A stretch of 64,000 bases of DNA from assembly GCF_005771565.1 (NCBI RefSeq), contig NZ_VAWA01000009.1, positions 1-64,000 of the forward strand. Direction: 5' to 3'. This DNA is from Nesterenkonia sphaerica (GTDB taxonomy: Bacteria; Actinomycetota; Actinomycetes; Actinomycetales; Micrococcaceae). Within the stretch, counting starts at the first letter, position 1. Each line of letters starts with the position of its first letter. Below the pieces are notes generated by a model. It searched no databases and was not told the origin of the DNA. It was given only the letters and a program-made list of their open reading frames with translations. Positions 55,719 through 64,000 of this stretch are shown here, one piece after another. The translations under genes and the position numbers were made by a program.

Positions 55719-56270
55719 TCATTGCGGCTCTGCCAACCATATCCGGGTGGACCCGTAGCTCTTCTCATGAAACCTGCGCAGCGTCGGTGGCCAGGCCGGC
55801 TCCGGGGCGCGGGCGTCACGTTCCACGACCACGGTGGCGCCGGGATGCAGCTGGGGCGAGGCGGCATGCAGCACCTTCTCCAACTCCGCCTCACTGAGGG
55901 TGTACGGAGGATCCAGGAACAGCAGCTCGATGGGCTCTCCGCGCCGGGAGTTCAGATATCTCAGCGCCTGGGACTTGTGCACACTCAGCCCGTTCTGGAC
56001 GAAAAGCTCCGCGTTCCTGTGCAGGGTGCGGTAGGCCGCCTCGGCGACGTCGACCGCCTCCAGGCTGCGGGCCCCGCGGCTGAGAGCTTCGAACCCCAGG
56101 GCGCCAGAGCCGGCGAACAGGTCCACCACGACCGCGTCCTCCAGCGCGTCATAGCCTTCCAGTCTGGAGAAGAGCGACTCCTTGACCCGGTCGCTGGTCG
56201 GGCGTGTCCCCGTCCCGGGGACGGCTGCAATGCGGCGGCCCTTGTGCGTGCCGGCAATGATGCGTGCCAT
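55719..56270 (-). CDS. rsmD: 16S rRNA (guanine966-N2)-methyltransferase
   Basis: A 183-residue Rossmann methyltransferase. It has the family start MARIIAGTHKGRRI, PTSDRVKESLFS near residue 25, the AdoMet loop VVDLFAGSGALGFEAL near 49, and the catalytic DPPY near 118. It modifies 16S rRNA late in 30S assembly. It is usually paired with coaD in actinobacteria; here a glycosyltransferase separates them. It lies 45 bases after recG. Confidence 0.95.
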   Translation of the reverse strand: MARIIAGTHKGRRIAAVPGTGTRPTSDRVKESLFSRLEGYDALEDAVVVDLFAGSGALGFEALSRGARSLEAVDVAEAAYRTLHRNAELFVQNGLSVHKSQALRYLNSRRGEPIELLFLDPPYTLSEAELEKVLHAASPQLHPGATVVVERDARAPEPAWPPTLRRFHEKSYGSTRIWLAEPQ

Positions 56271-56315
56271 GGCTGCCTCGCTCTCCCTGTGGCGGTGTGC
56301 TGACGTCCCTGCACC

Positions 56316-58598
56316 CTATCCCTGATTCACATAGTCGACGGCGTCGTCGTGCTCCCGCTCCCACCGGGTGACTGCCCGGGCCAGTTCCGGTGCGCCTTCC
56401 CAGAACGGATCCTCAGCACTGAGCCGGGCGATATGCTTTGCGGCAGCACTGATGAGGTCTTCGTCACGCAGGATGCTCAGGTGCTGCAAGGAGCTGCTGC
56501 GGCCCGATTGGCTCGCGCCCAGGACGTCCCCCTCGCGCCGCCGGGCCAGGTCCAGGCGGGCCAATGCCATTCCGTCACGGTGTTGGGCCACCTGTCGCAG
56601 CCGCTCCACCGAGGGGTGAGACTCCGGCATACGAGTCACCAGCAGGCACAGGTTGGTGGTGGTGCTGCCGCGGCCGATGCGCCCGCGGAGCTGGTGCAGG
56701 GTGGAGATGCCGAAAGACTCCGCGTCCAGGATGACCATGGCGGTGGCGTTGGGGACATCGACGCCGACCTCCACCACTGTGGTGGCCACCAGCACGTCGA
56801 TCTCACCGGACTCGAACCGAGACATGATCTCTGCTGCCTCCTCGGCCGGCAACTGACCGTGCAAGGTGCCGAGCCGAGCCTCAGAGAGCAGCTCATTGCC
56901 CGCCAGGCGGTCGGCAATGAGTTCCACTGAGGCGTCCTGGGATACGAAAGCCTCGGCCCATTCGCGGGTGATGGTGGCACCATGGGCGGCCCCATCCTCG
57001 GTCTGCCCAGCCAGTGTGGTGTGCTGCTGGCCGGGCAGCAGCCCGAACCTGTATTCCAGCTGACGCTCCACTTCTTCGTCGGTCGGGGCCTTGGCGGTGA
57101 TCTTGGGGCAGACGATGTAGACCTGACGGCCAGCCTGGACCTGCTCCGCGACCCGCTCCCAAACCCGCTGGATCCATGCCGGGCCCCGCATGGTGGGCAC
57201 CACGTGGGTCTGGATGGGGCTGCGACCGCCCGGTAGCCCCTCCAGCACGGTCAGCTCCAGATCCCCGAATACCGTCATGGCCACTGAGCGCGGGATGGGC
57301 GTGGCAGACATCACGAGCATATGCGGGGTGGGCGCGAAGCGTTCGCGCAGTGCGCTGCGCTGTTCCACTCCGAACCTGTGCTGCTCATCAATGACCACCA
57401 GGCCCAGCTGGGCGAATGACACGGCACCGCTGAACACCGAGTGGGTTGCAATGATGATGTCGGATCGGCCGGAGGCGATGTCCAGCAGGGCCTTCTTCCG
57501 CTCCGAGGTGCGCAGGGAGCCGGTGAGGACGGTCACCGCAGGGGCGGACTCCCCCATCGGTCCAAGAGCACGGCGCAGCGACCGGGAATGCTGGGCGGCG
57601 AGCACCTCAGTGGGCGCCACCAGCACTGATTGAGCGCCGGCGTCGGCGGCCTGGAGCATGGCCCGCAGCGCCACCAGCGTCTTCCCCGAGCCCACCTCCC
57701 CTTGGAGTAGGCGATTCATTGGACTGGAGCGGGCGAGGTCCCGGGCGATGAGCGTACCGCTGTGCTGCTGGCCCGATGTGAGCTCGAACGGCAGCTGGGC
57801 GTCGAAGGCGGCAAGCATCCCGTCGGAGCGCAGCGGCATGGCTGTGGCATCCCACAGGGCCGTCTCCTGACGCCGGCGCTCCAGCACCCCCTGCATGAGA
57901 AGTGCCTCCTGGAACCGGAAGCGCCGGATTCCCGAAGTGTGCGCACCCTCCTCCTGAGGCTGGTGCACCAGCCGGTAGGCGGTGCCCAGATCCGGGAGGT
58001 TCTCCGCCCCCGCGATATGCGGTGGGACGGGATCGGGCCACGTGCTGAAGTCGACCAGCTGCAGCACCGCCGCGACTGCCCGTTGGATATCCCAGCTGGC
58101 GATATGCCGATTGGCCGGGTAGAGCGCCATCGGGCCGCCGCTCAGCGCCTGCGCGACCACCAATTCAGCCGCACCCTCCACCGTGTCGGAGTGAACGGCG
58201 TAATCGGGGTTGTTCAGCGTCAGCTGGGAGTTGAAGGTGGTCACTTTGCCATGGAACAGCGCTCGGACGCCGGGGCTGAGGTCTTTGAGGGCCCGATACC
58301 CGTTGAAGTACGCCATGCGCAGCCTGCTGCCCTGACCGTCCTCGACAGTGACTTCGACGATGAACCGCTTGCGCCCCTGCAGGCTGCGCCGCTGGGTGCC
58401 GGTGACCAATGCGATGAACGTGACATACTCACCCTCGGAAAGTTCACTGAAGTCAGAGAGCGAACTGGCCTGGATGTAACGGCGAGGGAAGTGGTCCAGC
58501 AGCTGCCGTACCGTGCGGATCTCGAACCCCGTGGCCAGCCGCTGAGCCGCTTTGCCGAGGAGCCGGTCCACCGGAGTGTCCGGCAGGATGCTGGTCAT
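56316..58598 (-). CDS. recG: ATP-dependent DNA helicase RecG
   Basis: A 760-residue helicase reversing stalled forks and migrating Holliday junctions. An N-terminal wedge OB-fold domain (GEYVTFIALVTGTQRRSL) is followed by helicase motifs: I (LLQGEVGSGKTLVALRAML near residue 300), II (VVIDEQHRFG near 400), SATPIPRSVAMTVFGD, and VI (LHQLRGRIGRGS). The C-terminal part matches RecG. ATG 58598 overlaps the DAK2 stop by four bases. Confidence 0.97.
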   Translation of the reverse strand: MTSILPDTPVDRLLGKAAQRLATGFEIRTVRQLLDHFPRRYIQASSLSDFSELSEGEYVTFIALVTGTQRRSLQGRKRFIVEVTVEDGQGSRLRMAYFNGYRALKDLSPGVRALFHGKVTTFNSQLTLNNPDYAVHSDTVEGAAELVVAQALSGGPMALYPANRHIASWDIQRAVAAVLQLVDFSTWPDPVPPHIAGAENLPDLGTAYRLVHQPQEEGAHTSGIRRFRFQEALLMQGVLERRRQETALWDATAMPLRSDGMLAAFDAQLPFELTSGQQHSGTLIARDLARSSPMNRLLQGEVGSGKTLVALRAMLQAADAGAQSVLVAPTEVLAAQHSRSLRRALGPMGESAPAVTVLTGSLRTSERKKALLDIASGRSDIIIATHSVFSGAVSFAQLGLVVIDEQHRFGVEQRSALRERFAPTPHMLVMSATPIPRSVAMTVFGDLELTVLEGLPGGRSPIQTHVVPTMRGPAWIQRVWERVAEQVQAGRQVYIVCPKITAKAPTDEEVERQLEYRFGLLPGQQHTTLAGQTEDGAAHGATITREWAEAFVSQDASVELIADRLAGNELLSEARLGTLHGQLPAEEAAEIMSRFESGEIDVLVATTVVEVGVDVPNATAMVILDAESFGISTLHQLRGRIGRGSTTTNLCLLVTRMPESHPSVERLRQVAQHRDGMALARLDLARRREGDVLGASQSGRSSSLQHLSILRDEDLISAAAKHIARLSAEDPFWEGAPELARAVTRWEREHDDAVDYVNQG

Positions 58599-59590
58599 GG
58601 GTTCAGCGCTGTGGTGGAGCTGTCCTCCACCGGGCCGGCCTGCCTGACCGCCTCCAGGGTGAGGTCGGGATCAGGTGTGTGCACGTGGATGCGCCAGCGC
58701 AGGTCCCCTTCTGGCGCCGTCACCGGATCAATCGGGGTCAGGATGACCGACTCGCCCAGTTCGTTCAAGCGCTGACGCAGCTGTGCCGCCTGCAGCGGGT
58801 CTAAGCGGGCGGTGCACATCAGCTCCACACCGGGTGGAGAAGCCTCACCGGACTGCCCCGGTGTGGTGCCGTCTGTTTCAGTATCCACAAGATGCTCCCC
58901 CTGCGGGCCGGAGTCCCAACCGGCCAGCCCCTGGGTCAGAGCATGGTCCAGCTCTTCGTCCCGCACCGTGGCAGAGAGTGCGGCCAGCAGCAGCAGCAGG
59001 CCAAGCCCCCCGGAGTCCACCACATGAGCGCGGGTGAGTTCCGGCAGCTGGTGCTCGGTCTGGGCCACAGCCTTCCGCGCCGCGGCGACCACCAGGGGCA
59101 GCGCCGCGGCGACAGCTGCTCCGGAGTCCTGATTCGCCGCCGCGGCGGCGCAGCGGCTGGCTTCATCCCGCGCAGCGTCGAGCACCGAGAGCATGGTGCC
59201 GCTGACGGGGTGGGTCAGCGCCGCCCATCCGCGCTGGCTGGCCTGCTCCAGTCCGCGGCTGAAGGAGTCCACGGTGAGCCGGTGCTCGCCGTCGAGTGGT
59301 TCAGCGAATCCCTTGATCAGCACCGCCAGCAGGGTGCCTGAGTTTCCATGCGCCGAGGCCATGGCATGAGCGCCTGCCGCGGCCAGCAGGCGCCCCAGAT
59401 CTTCTTGGTCGGTGCGCGCCAGCGCGGACCTGGTGGCCTGGACAGTGGCCAGCATATTGGAGCCGGTGTCGGCGTCAGGAACCGGATACACATTGAGCCG
59501 ATTGAGCCGGTCGCGGTGAGTGGTGAGCGCGTCGTCAGCGAGGGCGAACCAGCGCCGCACTGCGGCTGCCCCGTCTTTCCTGCCTCTCAC
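58595..59590 (-). CDS. DAK2-domain protein (short FakA-like)
   Basis: About 331 residues. The N-terminal DAK2 kinase domain has LNVYPVPDADTGSNMLATV near residue 33 (the Mg/ATP-binding aspartates) and SAHGNSGTLLAV. A central part ending IHVHTPDPDLTLEAV matches FakA's middle domain. It then stops, so the third domain of FakA (about 200 residues more) is missing. It may be a fatty-acid kinase catalytic subunit or a variant of other function. GTG 59590 has GGGAGG five bases upstream; ATG 59638 is an alternative start. It precedes recG with a 4-base overlap. Confidence 0.85.
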   Translation of the reverse strand: MRGRKDGAAAVRRWFALADDALTTHRDRLNRLNVYPVPDADTGSNMLATVQATRSALARTDQEDLGRLLAAAGAHAMASAHGNSGTLLAVLIKGFAEPLDGEHRLTVDSFSRGLEQASQRGWAALTHPVSGTMLSVLDAARDEASRCAAAAANQDSGAAVAAALPLVVAAARKAVAQTEHQLPELTRAHVVDSGGLGLLLLLAALSATVRDEELDHALTQGLAGWDSGPQGEHLVDTETDGTTPGQSGEASPPGVELMCTARLDPLQAAQLRQRLNELGESVILTPIDPVTAPEGDLRWRIHVHTPDPDLTLEAVRQAGPVEDSSTTALNP

Positions 59591-59657
59591 TACAGCCTCC
59601 CTCTGATCGGCGTGACGCGCTGACACTTCCGAGCCCATTGTTCACTATCGTCCGGCG

Positions 59658-60719
59658 TCACTCCGAAAGGTAGTCGGCGAGGGTGCCGTCGCGCAGCGCC
59701 TGAGAGAGCTCACTCTGCGCGTCCGTGTCCTGGTACCAGATCCACTGCCCGTCCGGGGAGGTGCCCGAGCCGGCGGTGGGGAGTGTGGCGAACGTGATGT
59801 CGCCTGTGGCCTCCCGGGCGTCCCAGGCCAGTGCGGCGGCACGCGTGGCGGTGAGGTCTGCATCTGCCATCAGGTGTGAGGCGAACGTGGAGATCATGTT
59901 GTTGGTCTGGACCGGGTTGGCCAGCGTGGACGGCGAGGCCGACTCCTGAATCACCGCGCGAATGAAGGCGTGCTGATTGCGGATGCGCTGGAGGTCGCCG
60001 TCGGGGAAGCTGCTGCGGTGCCTGACAAAGCTCAGCGCCTGATCAGCGTCCATGAACTGCTCACCGGGGGTGAACGTGTAACCGTCCCCGGTGGTGAACG
60101 ACTCACCGTAAGTGGACTCGACATGCACCCCGCCGAGCTCCTCCACGAGGCCGACGAACCCCTGGAGATCCACCGCGGTGACATGGTCGATGCGCACATC
60201 CAAGAGATCTTCCACGGTGGCCCGGGCAAGCCAGTGGCCCTGATCCCCGCCCAGGGCAAGACCGGCATTCACCTTGTGCCAGCCGTAGCCCCCCGGGATC
60301 TCCACCCAGAGATCGCGCGGGATGGAGATGACCTGGATGGAGTCCCCGGATTCGGGGATGTGGACCAGCATCATGGTGTCGCTGCGGCCTCCGCCTGGTA
60401 CACGCGGAAGGTCTTCGTCCTCGCCGGATCCTCCGCCTGCGTCGGTGCCCAGCAGCAGGACATTGATCGCGTCGGTGTCCTCGGGCCGCTCCGCCTCGTC
60501 GAGACCGACCGAGTCATCAGCCTCAGGGAAGTGCGTCACATTCGAGTCGTAGGACCGCTGCAGGGTGAACAGGTAAGCACCGGCTGCCAGCAGCGCCAGG
60601 ATCAGCAGCAGCGCAGCTCCGCCGAGGACCCACCGTGAACCGCGACGGCGTCTGCGCCGCCGCGGCGGCTCCTCGTCGTCGTAGACAAAGAAGTGGTCTG
60701 CGGGCCCGGCAGCGGTCAT
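59658..60719 (-). CDS. LytR-CpsA-Psr (LCP) family glycopolymer ligase, second copy
   Basis: A 353-residue LCP protein with an Arg-rich cytoplasmic N-terminus, one transmembrane helix at about 30-51 (VLGGAALLLILALLAAGAYL), and the conserved DAINVLLLGTDAGG, RSDTMMLVHIPES, ISIPRDLWVEIPG and FVRHRSSFPDGD motifs. It differs from the first LCP (50229-51434) in its tail and loops. AGGAGAACGCCC precedes the ATG. Two paralogues suggest two attached polymers, or redundancy. Confidence 0.94.
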   Translation of the reverse strand: MTAAGPADHFFVYDDEEPPRRRRRRRGSRWVLGGAALLLILALLAAGAYLFTLQRSYDSNVTHFPEADDSVGLDEAERPEDTDAINVLLLGTDAGGGSGEDEDLPRVPGGGRSDTMMLVHIPESGDSIQVISIPRDLWVEIPGGYGWHKVNAGLALGGDQGHWLARATVEDLLDVRIDHVTAVDLQGFVGLVEELGGVHVESTYGESFTTGDGYTFTPGEQFMDADQALSFVRHRSSFPDGDLQRIRNQHAFIRAVIQESASPSTLANPVQTNNMISTFASHLMADADLTATRAAALAWDAREATGDITFATLPTAGSGTSPDGQWIWYQDTDAQSELSQALRDGTLADYLSE

Positions 60720-60787
60720 GGGCGTTCTCCTGATGGCGCGAATGGTGCGGATGGCACCTCGTTAGATATTCCTACAGAATAGGACAC

Positions 60788-61255
60788 GTGTGTGGAAAGT
60801 TCTTGCTCCTACCCGTGGCCGCCGTACTGGGGCTAGTGGGCTGCACCTCATCGTACTCAGTGGAGCCAGCCCCCGATGCTCATCATCCGGACTGCGCTGA
60901 CGTCATGCTGAACCTTCCTGAGCAGGTCGGTGACTATCAGCAGCGGCTGAGCTCCTCCCAAGGGACCGCTGCATGGGGCGACCCAGCGGCGGTGGTGCTG
61001 CGGTGCGGGGTGGAGCCTATCGGCCCCACTGAACATCCCTGCGTCTCACCGGCCGGGGTGGACTGGGTGTGGATCGAGCACGATGATCACACGCAGTTGG
61101 TCACCTTCGGCCGCGTGCCCGCCGTGGAGCTGCTGTTGGACCAGGAGCACATCACCGAGTCCAGCATGATGAACGTCCAGGCCGCGCTGTCCGGCCCGGT
61201 GCAGGAAATCGATCAGGAGCGAGAGTGCCTGCCCATCGATGAGGCCGAGCTTTAA
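60788..61255 (+). CDS. DUF3515-family lipoprotein
   Basis: A 155-residue exported lipoprotein. The signal peptide KFLLLPVAAVLGLVGC has the lipobox LVGC with the modified cysteine near residue 19. The remainder has paired cysteines (DCADVML, LRCGVEP, PCVSP and ECLP), as in DUF3515 proteins of actinobacteria, and the family often lies near recG and the DAK2/thiamine genes. GTG at 60788 is preceded by CAGAAT seven bases upstream. Function is unknown. Its 3' end overlaps the converging thioredoxin-TPR gene by four bases. Confidence 0.88.
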   Translation: MCGKFLLLPVAAVLGLVGCTSSYSVEPAPDAHHPDCADVMLNLPEQVGDYQQRLSSSQGTAAWGDPAAVVLRCGVEPIGPTEHPCVSPAGVDWVWIEHDDHTQLVTFGRVPAVELLLDQEHITESSMMNVQAALSGPVQEIDQERECLPIDEAEL

Positions 61256-62184
61256 AAGAGTGCGGCGGCGAGCTTCTTACGCGCCGCGGCGACCCGCGGG
61301 TCGGTGTCTCCGACGATGCTGAACAGCTCCACCAGGTGCTTCCGTGCGGTCTCGCGGTCCTCGCCGGGGTGGGTCTGAATGAAGCGGATAAGCCGCAGGA
61401 ACGCATCTTCCACATGCCCTCCGAGCACATCAATGTCAGCCACGTCTGTTTGGGCCTGCACATCATCGGCGTGTTCGGCGGCGCGCTGGCGGACCGCTGC
61501 AGCATCCATCTGCTGGGTGCGCTGCATCAGCCGCACTTGGGCGAGACCCAGCTTGGCCTCGGCGTCGTCGGGCTTCTGCTTCAGCGCCTCGGCGAAGGCG
61601 GCAGCTGCGGCCTCGTGGTCGCCGCGCTCCAGTGCCTCATGGGCCTGCCGGTGCAGCGGAGGGAGCTCCGGTTCAGCCTCCGGCTCCTCACCTCCGCGCT
61701 GTGACTGTGCCGGAACTGTGCCCGTGACGCCGTTTTGGGTGGCCAGTTGCAGGATCTGAGTCACCACTTGGGGCAGCTGGTCCACCGGCGCCGAGGAGTC
61801 GAATTCTCCGATGGGCTGACCTGACAAGAACGCGGTGACCACGGGCAGCTTGCCCGCCTGCTCGGCCACCTCTGGCGCAGCTGCGGCGTCGATGGTGGCC
61901 ATGACGATCCGCCCCTGGTGCGAATCCACCGCCCGCGCCAGGGTGGAGACGAACTGCTCGGAAATGGCGTCGCTGCCGTGGATGAGCACCAGAGCCGGCA
62001 CCTGGGCGGAGAGCTGGACAATCCGCTGCAGCTGCTGCGGTGCGACAGCGACCACCCAGGAGTCCTGGCCCTGCTGTGGTGCGCCCGCCCGGCCATCCTG
62101 GCCGGCACTCTGGGCCAGTCCCGAAAGGTCTACGGCGCCGTGGGCATTGACGGAACGGTCGTTGGCTGAGGAATTGTCATTCAT
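61252..62184 (-). CDS. Thioredoxin-fold/TPR protein (CnoX/YbbN-like)
   Basis: A 310-residue protein. An N-terminal thioredoxin-like domain (residues ~45-160) has lost the CxxC: the active-site position reads HGSDAISEQFV. A C-terminal TPR-like domain follows from about 185 (ALERGDHEAAAAAFAEALKQ, DDAEAKLGLAQVRLMQ). This matches CnoX/YbbN, a chaperone partner of DnaK/GroEL; without cysteines it would act as a holdase rather than a redox enzyme. TAGGAT eight bases before the ATG suggests a leaderless transcript. It overlaps DUF3515 tail to tail. Confidence 0.9.
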   Translation of the reverse strand: MNDNSSANDRSVNAHGAVDLSGLAQSAGQDGRAGAPQQGQDSWVVAVAPQQLQRIVQLSAQVPALVLIHGSDAISEQFVSTLARAVDSHQGRIVMATIDAAAAPEVAEQAGKLPVVTAFLSGQPIGEFDSSAPVDQLPQVVTQILQLATQNGVTGTVPAQSQRGGEEPEAEPELPPLHRQAHEALERGDHEAAAAAFAEALKQKPDDAEAKLGLAQVRLMQRTQQMDAAAVRQRAAEHADDVQAQTDVADIDVLGGHVEDAFLRLIRFIQTHPGEDRETARKHLVELFSIVGDTDPRVAAARKKLAAALF

Positions 62185-62219
62185 CGCTTGTCATCCTACC
62201 GCTCCGGCCGGTGGGTCTC

Positions 62220-64000
62220 CTAGTAGCCGTCGAACCACTCCGGGGTGTTGATCTCCGCATCAGAGATCAGGTTGTCCACCCCGACAAGCACTACGTCGTC
62301 CTCTGAGTCCTCCGGCGGAATCTGCACGACGATAAATTCGCGGGAGGTGATGCGGGTGGGGAAGGTGGTCCAATCGGTGCCGACGATCTCCACCACCAGG
62401 TCATGCTCCAGGAAGATGGTGTCACCATCGCGGATCGGGGCCATTTCCATGGTCATGTCGAAGGACCCAGCGACCACAACGGAGCCGTCGGGCAGCTCCA
62501 CTGCAGAAGCATTGTCGAGGTCGACCTCGGGGTCGGCGAACTCGATGACGGTGTCGTCAGCAGCCTCGGTGAGCTCGTCGTGGTAGTCGTGGAGGGCATC
62601 GATGTAGACGCTCTCGGCCATCTGCTCACCGAAGTCATGGTCCTGGTCGACGAACCAGCGGGAGACTCCCTGCAAGGCGGAGGCAGGGCTGCCGGAGTCA
62701 TCCGTCTCCCCCGGTGAGACCACCGAGACCCCGCCCTGTTCGGCGGAGACGGCCGGGAATTCGGTTCCCGGAGCCATCATGGCGGTGTGCACCAGCTTGT
62801 AGTTCTCCCGGGCAGCGGCCTGCTCGATGATGAGCACCTGCGGGACCTCGGCGTCAGGGTGTTCCACAATCACCACAGCCTGACGAGGGAAATCGGACTC
62901 GCCGGTCACGGCCGCGGAGAGCACTTCGGTCCCGATAGGGGTGGGCATCGAGGTATCAGCCAGCTCATTGTTCCGGTAGGCGAGCTCCCGGTAGTTCAGC
63001 GCGTCGGCAGCGACCCGGTCCTCCAGCAGGTCGGCGTCGAGCTCCTCATCTGCGGCCTCAACGGTCGACGCGATGTCTTCCATGATGCGCTCCAGCTGGG
63101 AGCTCAGCAGCACAGAGTAACCTTCAGAGGGCACCTCACCCTCCACACCGGTCTCCTCCTCGGCACCGTTGTCCTCTTCAAGCTCCTCAGGGTCGACGTC
63201 TGCCGGGTCATCCTGCTGGACCTCGCCCTCTTCGTCCGCCTCCGCATCCTCCTCAGCGTGAGCCGGGCCAGCCAGGCCCACTGCGGAGGTCAGTGCGATC
63301 ATCCCGGCCAAGCCGGCAGCAAAGGAGGTCTTGCCTCCTCCGCCGAGCCGGTCACGCAGCCCGGTGGCCCAACCAGAGAGCCGCTCGCTGTTGTTGGTCT
63401 CCGAGGCTTTCGGAGCAGAGGGGCTGGAGTCATCCGGGGAGTCGTGGTCCTCGGAGTCCGTGCCCGCCGAGCCCGAGTCGTCGGAGTCCGAGTCGTCGGA
63501 GTCGGGGTCCTCGGAGTCGTCTTCGTACTCGTCGTCGTGGTCTTCTGCCGGGGACTCCGCTGCGGGCGTATGCCCGGTGCTCTCCTGCGCCGCCCACGCG
63601 GGAACGAACTCCTGGGTCAGGTCGTCCTCGGCGGGTCCCGGGACGGGGTCCTGGTCCACGGTGATGTCCTCGTCGGGTCCCGGGACGGGGTCCTGGTCCA
63701 CGGTGATGTCCTCGTCGGGCAGGCGTGCCGGCTCCTCCTCCGGCAGGCCGGCCGGGGTCTGCGCGGCCGCGGGTGCCGCCGTGGCGGCGGAGGCTGTGGC
63801 GGTGGCTTCAGCGTTCCGCCTGCGCCGCGGAGCGCCCGCAGCCCAGTAGAACAGCCCCAGGGCCAGCAGAATGACCAGCGCGCCGCTGACCAGCAGGGCG
63901 ATGCCGCCGGTCTGGGAAATGGTGAGCGTTTCGGTGGTGGTGATCGCAGCTGGAGCAGGCTCGTCGCCCTCCCGGTAGATCAGCAGCGCCCACTCCCCCT
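62220..64000 (-). CDS. Acidic membrane protein of unknown function, 5' end beyond window
   Basis: The reading frame is open to the window end, so the N-terminus is missing. From there come an extracytoplasmic-looking stretch, a transmembrane helix (GIALLVSGALVILLALGLFY), an Arg-rich stop-transfer (PRRRRNAE), a long acidic/Ala-Pro linker with an exact 14-residue tandem repeat and a Ser-Asp-rich run (residues coded near 63430-63550), then a second hydrophobic segment SFAAGLAGMIALTSAVGLAG ending AHA like a signal-peptidase site, and a folded acidic domain of about 320 residues. No start codon suits a separate gene at the second segment. I do not recognise the family. Confidence 0.75.
   Translation of the reverse strand, partial: GEWALLIYREGDEPAPAAITTTETLTISQTGGIALLVSGALVILLALGLFYWAAGAPRRRRNAEATATASAATAAPAAAQTPAGLPEEEPARLPDEDITVDQDPVPGPDEDITVDQDPVPGPAEDDLTQEFVPAWAAQESTGHTPAAESPAEDHDDEYEDDSEDPDSDDSDSDDSGSAGTDSEDHDSPDDSSPSAPKASETNNSERLSGWATGLRDRLGGGGKTSFAAGLAGMIALTSAVGLAGPAHAEEDAEADEEGEVQQDDPADVDPEELEEDNGAEEETGVEGEVPSEGYSVLLSSQLERIMEDIASTVEAADEELDADLLEDRVAADALNYRELAYRNNELADTSMPTPIGTEVLSAAVTGESDFPRQAVVIVEHPDAEVPQVLIIEQAAARENYKLVHTAMMAPGTEFPAVSAEQGGVSVVSPGETDDSGSPASALQGVSRWFVDQDHDFGEQMAESVYIDALHDYHDELTEAADDTVIEFADPEVDLDNASAVELPDGSVVVAGSFDMTMEMAPIRDGDTIFLEHDLVVEIVGTDWTTFPTRITSREFIVVQIPPEDSEDDVVLVGVDNLISDAEINTPEWFDGY
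63633..63716 (-). repeat. Exact 42-bp tandem duplication in the acidic membrane protein gene
   Basis: 63633-63674 and 63675-63716 are identical and encode two copies of the peptide DEDITVDQDPVPGP on the minus strand. Identity at every base implies a recent duplication. Confidence 0.9.

Noticed and set aside
63633-63716. 42-bp repeat considered as a CRISPR repeat pair
   Set aside because: Copies are adjacent without a spacer and lie in a continuous reading frame.

Overview
This is high-GC actinobacterial chromosome, most like the Micrococcaceae (Nesterenkonia, Micrococcus or Arthrobacter relatives). The taxonomic call is inference. It rests on the uvrC-rapZ-yvcK-whiA block, WhiA, DUF3516 helicase, DUF3515 lipoprotein, two LCP proteins, an Eis-like acetyltransferase, and many apparently leaderless genes. 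A BCCT transporter and several very acidic proteins hint at a salt-tolerant host.

1-4,370 is a decayed accessory island. It holds paired inverted repeats, the truncated 3' half of an IS3-type transposase, three small phage-type ORFs (one a VRR-NUC nuclease), and two tandem, multiply broken copies of a phage replication-organiser gene. An operator-like palindrome and three 10-bp direct repeats follow. The right edge is a sequence resembling the 3' end of a leucine-type tRNA with its terminator, which I read as a remnant attachment site.

4,400-10,370 is a small metabolic zone: an RpiR-type regulator, a PLP aminotransferase, a divergent VOC dioxygenase-like protein, a TauE/SafE exporter, an ABC ATPase and serB.

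10,437-21,400 is central carbon metabolism. tkt-tal-pgi-zwf-pgl run on the plus strand (opcA, usually between zwf and pgl in actinobacteria, is absent here). They converge on gap-pgk-tpiA-secG on the minus strand.

21,600-38,380 is a long run of mainly minus-strand genes: sodA, whiA, yvcK, rapZ, uvrC, an acyltransferase, uvrA, then uvrB and coaE. A plus-strand trio (metallo-beta-lactamase fold protein, DUF3516 helicase, prolyl aminopeptidase-like hydrolase) lies between uvrA and uvrB. LexA-type boxes lie upstream of uvrA and uvrB, so all three Uvr subunits are within about 12 kb.

38,386-46,900 holds the BCCT transporter, rpsA, an Eis-like acetyltransferase, polA and a hotdog thioesterase. 46,894-64,000 interleaves core genes (tRNA-Gly, rnc, rpmF, DUF177, coaD, rsmD, recG, a DAK2 protein) with cell-surface glycan genes (four glycosyltransferases, galU, two LCP ligases). 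It ends with a DUF3515 lipoprotein, a thioredoxin-TPR protein, and an acidic membrane protein cut off by the window end.

About a dozen genes have a TANNNT hexamer 6-8 nt before the start codon, the signature of leaderless transcripts; I used it to choose several starts. I see no CRISPR array, rRNA or convincingly new defence system. The most unusual parts are the island edge, the duplicated replication remnant, and the mixing of surface-glycan genes with housekeeping genes.
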